Shown here: piece by piece, positions 55,339 to 64,000 of the stretch
How positions within the stretch are numbered: the first letter of the stretch is position 1
Layout of the letters: each line of letters begins with the position of its first letter
From: Hygrocybe punicea
Lineage: Eukaryota > Basidiomycota > Agaricomycetes > Agaricales > Hygrophoraceae
Reading direction: 5' to 3'
Length of the DNA stretch: 64,000 nt
Assembly (NCBI GenBank): GCA_963556145.1
Contig: OY744464.1
Span: 3,720,001 to 3,784,000, forward strand
Program-made: the position numbers and the translations under genes
Notes under the pieces: model-generated
Database searches by the model: none
What the model was told of the DNA's origin: nothing
Seen by the model: only the letters and a program-made list of their open reading frames with translations

Positions 55339-58300
55339 ATGGTTTCCGTCAGGGAAGCGGGCATGTGTGCCATGCGTGGGTCTTGCGGAATGAAGGGATG
55401 GATCCCAAAACCGCTTCCATGTCCTTACGATGGTCCTGCAGTGGAGGTAGCATTCGTAGCCACCACTATCTCATATCCAGTTCTGCTGACGACCTCATTC
55501 TCATAGCCCGAGGATGAAGAAACCCGCTCTTTGCTCGTATCCATATGTGGTACCGAGTTCTTGGATCGGCCTGTCTGCTGCACAACAGATCAACTCGAGG
55601 CATTGCGCGACAATCTGAATCAAGCAGAAAACCTCATCTCTTCCTGTCCCGCTTGTCGAAACAACTTTCGATCTTTCTATTGCTCATTCACATGTTCTCC
55701 CGACCAGGCTACGTTTTTGAACGTCACATCAACGCAGACATCATCCACCGGCGAAACAGCCGTCCAGGCAGTTGACTTTTATGTTGAGGAGGAATTTGGG
55801 GCGGGCTTTTTTGACAGTTGCAAATATGTGCAAGTTGGTGCGACGAATGGGTATGCCATGGACCTCATTGGCGGTGGTGCTAAAGACTACTCTGCGTTTT
55901 TGAAGTTCATGGGAGACGAGAAACCAATTGGCAGTCCCTTTCAAATCAACTACCCATTATCTGCACCACCAGAATGGATTCCTTTCCACGCCACGCCCAG
56001 AAATTGTGCAGATAATGATTTGGCCAGTCGGTGCACCTGCATCGACTGCCCGGATGTGTGCCAAGCGCTGCCATACGTACCTCCTCCCGGTGCAGCCCCA
56101 ACATGTCTCATCGGGCAGTTGACTTGTTTATCGTTTATTCTCATCATCGGATACTCGTTAGCTGTGGTGTCGTTTCTGGTCGGATATGTCGTGCAAGTGA
56201 GCATTCGCAGACGCAGGGAAAAGACGTACGAGAGGGTTGCCTTGTCGGCGGAGACGGCTTCACCAAGGATACACCCTCGTGGTCTTGTGGGTGCCGGGTC
56301 TCTTGCACAGTATCTTGACGGCGAAGATTTACTTGGCACACAGTCAGAATCGCGTCACCTCAGTCGCGGGGCGTCCCTACTCGATCCAATCGAAACCGTC
56401 CAACCACGCCATTACCACCTCAACACCGTGCTTAGACGAGCGTTTTACCGATTGGGTTTGACCACTGCATCCTCGCCATGGCTGACGTTTTTCATGGTAT
56501 TTGCCTTGATTGGACTGTTGAATATCGGTTGGAAGAAATTCGAGATTGAGACAGATCCAGTTAGGCTGTGGGTTGCCTCGAATTCGGAGAGCAGAGTGCA
56601 GAAGGAGTTCTTCGACCAGAATTTTGGGCCCTTTTACCGCACCGAGCAAATATTCCTCACATCCACACCCACAATTGGTGGTTATTTCACGAATAATTCA
56701 ATCCCGGATAGCGCTGCCGTTCAACAAAGACCACCTGTGCTGACATGGGGCCATCTCAAATATTGGTTTGACATCGAAGCCGAGATTCGCGCTCTTCGCT
56801 CTCATCCCAACGGGTATCGTTTATCGGATGTCTGCTTTAAACCAGCCGGACCACGAGGAGCATGCGTTGTACAGTCATTTACGGCGTGGTTCGACTATAA
56901 CCTCGATGACTACAACGAGGAAACATGGGCGGAACGCCTTCTGCAATGTGCGCACTCGCCTGTGGACTGTTTGCCGGACTTTCAACAACCGCTCGGTCCA
57001 CAATTCGTTCTCGGTGGAGTTCCTGAAGACGATAGTGGCCGGAAACGATACCTGGACGCTGAGGCGTTAGTGGTGACATATGTAGTTTCGGATTCTCTCG
57101 ACGAAGAAGAACAAGTAAAGGCCATGGAGTGGGAACAAACACTTCGGGAGTATTTGCTGAACTTAAGCAGCGAAGCCCCTGAACAAGCCCACTTGCAGCT
57201 CTCATTTTCAACCGGTGTTTCATTGGAGGAAGAGATCAACAAGAGCACCAATACAGATGTCAAGATTGTTGTCCTCTCGTACCTCGCGATGTTCTTTTAC
57301 ATCTCCCTGACGTTGGGAAGTAGTCCTTCCGGACGTGAAGAGGACGGTATCCTGACGTCCCTTGGGCAATGGGCACGCAATCTACCCCGTCTATTTTATG
57401 GTTCTCGTGCCGTTTCCTCCTCTCTATCCGTCGATTCTAGGACTGTTCCGACGTTCTTCCCGCGTCTGCCACGAAGTCTTTTCGTTGGCTCCAAGTTCAC
57501 CCTAGGCTTGTTCGGCATCAGTCTTGTCATTCTCTCGATTTCGTCATCCGTGGCATTATTTTCTTGGGTCGGAGTCAAAGTCACTCTCGTCATCGCAGAA
57601 GTCATTCCATTCCTGGTCCTAGCAGTAGGGGTTGATAATGTGTTCATTCTTGTTCACGAGCTCGAACGGCAGAATTGCCTTCACGGTCCTAATGCTTCCA
57701 TTGCTTCAAATGGTGTGGGCTTTCATACTCCCATGTCTCCAACGCACTCTCAACGCTCGCCCTTCGAGTCTTCGCAGGACGACTCCTTGGATGCGCGCTC
57801 TCTGCCTCAATACCTATCAGCCGAGGAACGAGTTGCCAGGACGTTGGCCAAGATGGGTCCATCCATTTTATTAAGTTCCACAACAGAAACGGTCGCTTTT
57901 GCACTCGGCGCCTTAGTCCCGATGCCCGCTGTTCGCAATTTCGCACTTTATGCGGCCGGCAGTGTTTTTTTAAATGCCATCCTCCAAGTTACCGTTTTTG
58001 TCAGTGCACTTGTTATCGACCTGAAACGTGTTGAGGTAAGTTCTTTCACTCCGATGCAACTTGATGATTAGGCTAAAGAATTCATAGGCTAGCCGCATCG
58101 ACTGTTTCCCATGTGTCAGACTTCCGCCTCGAATAGCATTGTCGGACGGTCCTCCTAGTGGTAGCGGTCTCGGACGGATTGCGCGTTTTATCCGCCGTCA
58201 CTATGCACCTTTTCTGCTTCGGCCGTTGGTCAAAGGCGTAGTACTGCTTACGTTCGCTGGAGGTTTTGTTGCTTCTGTCATATCCATGCAACATATCGAG

Positions 58301-59864
58301 CTTGGCTTCGGTAAGTCATCGAATTTCTCACACGAATAGGTGTCTTTCATATATTGTACCATCAAATTAGATCAGAGATTAGCTTTACCATCTGATTCAT
58401 ACCTAGTCTCATATTTCGACAACCTCGACGCCTACCTGGATGTGGGGCCACCAGTGTACTTTGTTGTCCATGACATTGACGTCACCCACCGATCTGGTCA
58501 ACAAGCATTATGCGGAAGGTTCACGACATGCAACGATTTCTCCATTGCCAACGTCTTGGAGGCGGAGCGCAAAAGGCCCGAATCGTCGTTCATTTCCGAA
58601 CCCAGCGCATCGTGGCTAGATGACTTCCTGGGTTGGCTGGATCCCGGAAAAGAGGAATGCTGTCGCGTTCGCAAGGCCAATCCATCCATCTTCTGCAAAT
58701 CTCATGAACCGGAACGGTTGTGCCAACCATGTTACACTGGGAAGGAGCCCCCGTGGAATATTACTATGGAAGGACTTCCAGAAAATGGCGAATTCTTTCG
58801 GTATTTGCAGCAGTGGTTGATTTCTCCGACCACAGAAGAGTGCCCCCTCGCTGGCAAAGCTTCCTTTGGAACTTCGGTATCCATGGACCCTGATCAGGAT
58901 AGTGTGCTGGCATCTCACTTTAGAACGTTCCATTCCCCGCTCAAATCACAAGCAGATTTCATCAATGCCTTTTCAGCTGCTCACCGTGTCGCCAGCGATA
59001 TCTCGCAACGAACAGGCGCTTCCGTTTTCCCGTACTCTATGTTTTACGTATTTTTTGATCAGTATGCCCATATCGTAGCCATTACGCAGGAGATTCTGGG
59101 CCTTGGCCTTGGCGCTGTCCTTGTGGTCACTGCATGCCTGCTTGGTTCTTGGAGGACTGGTACAATTGTGACTGGCGTTGTGGCCTTCACCGTCGTGACA
59201 GTCATGGGAATTATGGCTCCCTTTGGCATCAGCTTGAACGCAATCAGTCTTGTCAACTTGGTGATTTCTCTGGGCATTTCTGTCGAGTTCTGCGCGCATA
59301 TTGCTCGTGCTTTCATGAGTGCTGGCTCCGGGCTGCCAGTAGACCACCCCGCCGGCCAGAAGGAACGGGATGAGCGTATGTGGACAGCATTAGTGGATGT
59401 AGGACCCTCAGTAAGTGTCTAAAGGAGCAATTCTTGATTGATTCTTATTCGCTGTGAAACGATAGGTCTTATCGGGGATCACTTTCACTAAGCTCATTGG
59501 GATGTCTGTCCTTGGACTCACCCGTTCCAAATTCCTAGAGGCGAGCCTCGTAAAGTCCTGCAATACAATGGCTAACTGGAAGCATTGGTAGATTTATTAC
59601 TTTCGAATGTGGCTCGCTCTCATCGTGTCCGGTGCTTTACACGGTCTGGTGTTGTTACCCGTCGTCCTGAGCGTGGCGGGTGCATCAGGATTCCCCCAAC
59701 AAGAGGCTGACGAAGAGTGGATGTCGAACGCTATCAGAAATGACTATGAGTACGCGTAAGTTCTTACCTTCATGATTATACATGCATTCGTCGCTAAAGT
59801 GATATTGCCTCAACCAATCGACAGGCCGTTCCTGGCCGATGATGATTCGATAGGCAGCAATTAG
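55339..59864 (+). CDS. NCR1: Niemann-Pick C1-type sterol transporter (Ncr1/NPC1)
   Basis: NPC1 moves sterols out of the lysosome or vacuole lumen. First exon MVSVREAGMCAMRGSCGMKG holds the C-A-M-R-G-x-C-G start of the N-terminal sterol-binding domain; then come CCTTDQLEALRDNLNQAENL and CPACRNNFRSFYCSFTCSPD. The first transmembrane region is LTCLSFILIIGYSLAVVSFL. The luminal domain has RLWVASNSESRVQKEFFDQN, FGPFYRTEQIFLTS. The sterol-sensing domain spans FGISLVILSISSSVALFSWV, VTLVIAEVIPFLVLAVGVDN and VFILVHE. The last part has SPIF-type cysteine loops (CCRVRKANPSIFCKSHEPER) and SGITFTKLIGMSVLGLTRSK. About six exons give roughly 1,400 residues. No signal peptide is apparent, so a 5' exon may be missing. 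It is convergent with the SR-protein gene. Confidence 0.93.
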
Positions 59865-59955
59865 GCTCAGTCTTGCTTTTTGGGTTGCAAATTCGAATAA
59901 CTATAGATACTCGCAAAGAACTAAGTATAAGCAAATGAAGAATGTCCACGGAATC

Positions 59956-60864
59956 TCATATTCCTTTTGGTGACCTCGACCTACTATCCCTGATGTCATC
60001 ACGACTGTAGCTTCTCCTTCCACGACTGAGGGAGCGAGTGCGACTTCTGCTACGGCTATACCTCGAATACGAGGAATATGACATCGACCGCGAGCGAGAT
60101 CGCGTAAGTGACCTTGTGCGCGAACGACTCGAGCGCACAGAGTAACTCCTAGACCTGGAGCGTTGTCCACGGCCGTAGCCAGTTCCACCTCGTTCGTAGC
60201 TCGGGGACCTCCTTCTAGGAGCCAAACGATCCGGCACACGACGGATGGGTGAACGAGAGCGGGTGCGCGATCGTGGACGGTACGTGTCCCGAAAAGGAGG
60301 TCCTCCCCTACGTCCGAATGGTCTTCCACCACCACGACGGGGCTCGTATCCTCTCCTTCGATACGAGGGAGCAGGACCAGCAGGGGAGCGTGAGCGTGAG
60401 CGTGTCCTTGGCCTGTCACGTCCATTACGGGGTGGACGAGGCCGTGAGCGAGAACGAGAGTGAACTGGAAGCTCTGAGAGTTCGACTTTGAGAATTGCGC
60501 CGTCGAGCTGGCCATTGTTCATGTGTGAAGCGGCCTTGTGGGCTGATGCTGGTTCAGCGAATTCTAGTGCAGCTTGTCCTCTGTTTTGACCAGCTGAACA
60601 TGGAATTTATGAGTGCACGATACACAGGAAGACGACGTGTTTGCAATTACATTTTCCGAAGAGGGGCAAGTCAATCTTTGTGATTTGACCGTAGAATCCG
60701 AAGACGATTCGCAGGTGCGATTCGACGACATTGCGTGTCAGGTTTTTTACGATGACTACTCTCGCCTTCGCCATTTCACCACTGGCGGGTGCATTCTCGT
60801 CGCCCATATCGACGTCTACATCCCGTATGGGACGTGGAGAAGTCGAACGTCCTCTGACTGACAT
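59956..60864 (-). CDS. RNPS1-like SR protein with one RRM
   Basis: RNPS1 is an activator of splicing and part of the ASAP/PSAP complexes and the exon-junction complex. Start MSVRGRSTSPRPIRDVDVDM, then MAKARVVIVKNLTRNVVESH (RNP2-like VVIVKNL), LRIVFGFYGQITKIDLPLFG, and after an intron GQNRGQAALEFAEPASAHKA (RNP1-like), with ASHMNNGQLDGAILKVELSE. The C-terminal half is an RS domain: SRSRSRPRPPRNGRDRPRTR and repeated RSRSRS dipeptides up to the end at 59956. RS dipeptides are targets of SR-protein kinases. About 265 residues, three exons. The short RRM with C-terminal RS tail matches RNPS1 better than classic SRSF proteins, which have longer or double RRMs. Confidence 0.82.
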
Positions 60865-61001
60865 GAAGGTCTGTGTTAGCTTGAGATGTGCAAGTGTGAC
60901 ACACAAAAAAGTCACAAGGTCACACTTAACATCATGAAAGACAAGATGAAAGGTGTATACATGAAACACGTATAATTATCTACAAGTCCCAGTCGAACAG
61001 C

Positions 61002-62708
61002 CTAACAACCCAATTTCGCTCTCTTGGACAATCTGTGAACGTTCTCCTTGTCCGCAGAGGGATTTACAGCATGAGCCCTCTTTAGATGCCGCCTCAGAAG
61101 ATCTAGACGAACGAAGGCTTTTTCCTCGAAGGGACAAATATCACAAACATACGGCTTGTTTCCAGTATGGCTCGCTTCGTGCCGCTTGCATTCATTCTTG
61201 CGCAAGAATCGCATAGGACTGTGCCTCGTCAGTTAGCACTGTGAACAGCATTTTATCTTACCAACGCACCAATGCCCACACACAAAAGGTCTTTGATCCA
61301 CGTGTGAACCGACGTGTATCAGGATGTGATCTCTCCTCTTGTTCGTTTGAGAGCAACCGATAACGTAGCACCGGAAGTCGTCGAGCAGCTCTCCCCTCTC
61401 GGACAACTTGCCAGCGAACGAGTTGAGCCACCTCTTGTCGATTTCTTCTCCGAGATTACGCTGTCGGTACCTCTCGGCTTTAGCCTGAAGATCTAGGAGC
61501 GGAACACCGTGATGTGCATCCAGAACCGGAGTTCCCATGAGGGGTAGATGGTCTTCTTGTAACTTAACCGGCCTCTTCCGAGCTGTTTTTGCCACGCCTT
61601 CGGGGTTTAACATGCCATTTAGTTCTTTACGCGGACTAGTGAAGGGAAGGGCCGAACTTTGCAAAGTAGGGCTTAAGAGAGAAGGTGAACAGTCCACTAA
61701 GGGAGGAGCGGTAGACATTGACGCAGAAATAGGATTTGTGTCATTTTCGACCATAGTGAGTTCATCCTGGGTTGGAGGAACTTGTTCTGTGGTGGCCGAA
61801 GCTGAGATGATCGACAGGATTTCTTCAATCATGTCCGCAGACATGACACTCGAGAGAGGGGATCCAAATGGCGAAATAGCAGACAGTGAGTCGGCTGGCG
61901 ACAACAGAGAGACTGGATCACAGCGCATACCATCCTCCGGATCGGAAAGGGTCACGGTATCTGCGGGATCGACGCCTGCGGAAGGAATCTGCCTCGACAT
62001 GGCAAGCTCAAACATGTTGATATCTGGAATTGGTGGCACCATGGGGGGTGTAAGGTTTGAGGGTCCTTGATAGAGCTCATGAAGGCCTGGAGAACATTCC
62101 GTTGTCGATGATTGGGCCATGTTACTGTCCACGGAGAGAAAAAAAGGATAGGAAATGGCTCCCGAGACTTCCCCAGATGGCAGTAGCCCCGAAGACCAAT
62201 GCGGGGAAGTACAACTTTCAGGGTAGGCAATGACAGTAGCACTTTGATCACCAAAATCCATTTGAAAGCCTAACGAATCATAATGTGGGAGAAGCGTACG
62301 GAGGTTGAGATGAAGTGGTTCGTTGTTGCTCAGTAAGCCGTCGTAGGGATCCTTCGAAATTGGCTGGATGTCCATTGATAAATATTCCCTTGTCGGAAGG
62401 AGATCCGGCGTATAAAACGACATCGAGTCCATACAGCGTATACCCAGTCCTGAAAGCGGTCGAGGGGAAGTAGCGAGGTGAGACAAGTTATCCACAACGC
62501 CATTGGACTGGAAGTCGGATTCAATGGGAATGTCCGGAAGTAGGGATGGGTAAAGCAGCACAGAGGCGTCAGGCGAGCACTCTTGGAGTCGTAAGAATGG
62601 ATGGTGCGTAATGTTACTTGTGAGGGGTGACTGCAGCGCCAGCGTAGCAGAGATGGTAGGAACTTGAAAAGGGCTAGATAGGCAGGTGTTCATGCGGGCA
62701 TACTTCAT
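61002..62708 (-). CDS. C2H2 zinc-finger transcription factor
   Basis: Start MKYARMNTCLSSPFQVPTIS, then about 380 residues of Ser/Pro/Leu-rich, acidic sequence likely disordered and transactivating. The DNA-binding part is at the C-terminus: FRCYVIGCSQTNKRRDHILI (C-x4-C then H-x3-H) and a second finger completed by an intron (GTGCGT...GGCACAG, about 61211-61261). The join gives RPFVCGHCPMRFLRKNECKR followed by HEASHTGNKPYVCDIC, with H-T-G-x-K-P linkers typical of C2H2 proteins. A third finger follows (CDICPFEEKAFVRLDLLRRH, LKRAH). The target is unknown. It is divergent from the Cyc2-like gene by 113 bp. Confidence 0.85.
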
Positions 62709-62821
62709 TGTTAGACTGTAGAATAGTTAAATGTTCATGAAGGTCGTGAAGGGAATTACTAGTGTGGCCTCGCACGAAGGGGCGGTGGTGATGCAAACAA
62801 CGAACTGACCAACTTCAAGTT

Positions 62822-64000
62822 ATGTCGGCTACTTATGGTGCTCTTGTTTGTTTATGCTTGGCTGCAGCCTCTAGCTCTTTCTATACTGGGCGGCCCATAT
62901 ACCCAATGCTGCTGCTCGGCCAGTATCGGCGCTCCCAGCTCGTGCTGCTCGAAGAATGTCTGCGAGCGAGACATAGGTGTATCTCACACCGCTCGTTTCC
63001 ACGACCTGAGTCACGAGCTTCACACGCTAGGCTGACTGCTCTCTTCTTAGGTGCAGTGGGTGTATGTGCGACTGCCTACCTGGTCTTTCCTAGAACGTCG
63101 AGATCAGCACCAACGAATCCTCTGGAACCAATTTCCCCTTCTCATTTCAATCCCGCTGTGATCATATCTAGCGAGCCGTGTGGCCCAAACACCAAACTAA
63201 TAACGTTGTCGGTTCCACCACACCTGCTTCCGTCTTGCAGTTCGCCTGCTCTCGCACCCATCTGGTCTGTGTTCATAAAAGATGATGACATTCAGGTGGA
63301 GAGACCATATACTCCCTTAGAAGGGATTGACGACTGTGGGCGTATGACATTCTGGATCAAGAAATATTCGGATGGGGAGGTGGGCCGATGGTTGCATTCC
63401 AAAAATGTTGGTGACACAGTCGAATTGCGAGGTCCTGTGAAAACCTGGAATTGGCAGGATGGTGTGTGGGATGACGTTGTCATGGTTTGTTTTCTGTCCG
63501 TTATACCGTCGAACGCGTTGTGATCTTACTTGTCGAAAGATATCAGGAGGGACCGGAATCACTCCATTTTATCAGCTCTTCAACAGTATAATTGCAGACC
63601 ACGCTTCATCAAAAACTTCCAGAACTAAGTTCACACTGCTCCATTCGTCCAGATCGCCCGCTGAGTTGCCACCGCCCGCGATACTGCAACCTCTCATGTC
63701 TTGTGCATCCAGAAACCCAGATCTGTTCAAATTACATTTATTCGTTGATGTTCAAGATGGATCTGAAAATTTCACAAGCTCAGAACATAATTTACACATG
63801 GGTCGGATAGACAAGGCTGCCATCGAACGTTCGATTCTGCAACGTCAGACCACCTGGAGGAGAATTCTCTTCACACCATCTTTTACAGCTGCAGCGGCAC
63901 AGAAGAATCGAAAAATTCTGTTCTTGATATGCGGACCAAATCAGTGAGAATTATCTTTTCTCCAGCCGAACCACAACAGACACATGAATATCGCAGAATG
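62822..64000 (+). CDS. Cytochrome-b5-reductase-like FAD protein, Cyc2-like, 3' partial
   Basis: Cyc2-type proteins are mitochondrial FAD/NAD(P)H oxidoreductases; yeast Cyc2 supports cytochrome c haem attachment. The N-terminus carries many Arg and a hydrophobic segment ARLTALFLGAVGVCATAYLV before the reductase domain. FAD-binding R-P-Y-T-P is seen as VERPYTPLEGI. The flavin-GMTFWIKKYSDGEVGRWLHS segment leads to GPVKTWNW. The NAD(P)-binding ISGGTGITPFYQLFNSIIAD is split by an intron at about 63484-63540. FLICGPNQ near 63950 matches the C-G-P NAD motif. A donor (GTGAGA) follows and an acceptor appears just before 64000, so the gene continues beyond the window. Start 62822 or Met at 62906 both possible. 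Confidence 0.85.

Overview
The window is nuclear DNA from a basidiomycete fungus, almost certainly an Agaricomycete. The evidence is many short introns (about 50 to 60 nt, GT..AG) that split nearly every gene, fungal-type proteins (a Zn2Cys6 regulator, Sch9, Ivy1, Apd1 and Cyc2-like proteins), a multi-pass membrane protein of a kind common in mushroom-forming fungi, and very tight gene spacing. Gene models were spliced by eye from donor/acceptor signals and remembered family conservation. Outer boundaries are better supported than individual exon edges.

Layout. Positions 1-3800 are repeat-rich: a possible right end of a hAT-like element (to about 682), an orphan reading frame, a 792-bp non-autonomous hAT-like element with a perfect 8-bp target duplication (1280-2071), and a 1.37-kb nested palindrome (2183-3550). 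From 3810 a dense euchromatic gene block runs to the end: a PPR protein; PCH2/TRIP13 (-) divergent from a CLASP microtubule protein; mitochondrial rhomboid protease (-) divergent from TRAPPC2, with start codons that physically overlap; a low-complexity protein with repeated PMTAA motifs; ARP4 (-) divergent from BOP1/Erb1; a 1.7-kb gene-poor gap; a multi-pass membrane protein; an LLPH/DUF2423 nucleolar protein; SmF (-) divergent from NC2-beta/DR1; a Mak32-like PfkB protein (-) divergent from a phosphopantetheinyl transferase; an F-box protein; mitochondrial AspRS; an Ivy1-like I-BAR protein; mitochondrial ribosomal protein bL19; a PABPN1-like protein; a Zn2Cys6 transcription factor; an ACAD10/11-type acyl-CoA dehydrogenase; a small probable mitochondrial protein; a SIRT5-like sirtuin (-) divergent from an Apd1-like Fe-S protein; Sch9 kinase; a Tim17-like membrane protein; DPH1 (-) divergent from NPC1/NCR1; an RNPS1-like SR protein; a C2H2 regulator; and a Cyc2-like reductase cut by the window edge.

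Most genes are housekeeping functions: translation and RNA processing (BOP1, SmF, AspRS, DPH1, PABPN1, RNPS1, bL19m), mitochondria (rhomboid, PPR, Cyc2-like), chromatin and transcription (ARP4, DR1), and vacuole/TORC1-linked proteins (Sch9, Ivy1, NPC1). No operon-like or biosynthetic cluster and no CRISPR, rRNA or convincing tRNA gene was seen. The least explained parts are the two left-end mobile or palindromic elements, the overlapping divergent start codons, the gene-poor gap at 22.5-24.25 kb, and a few lineage-specific proteins.
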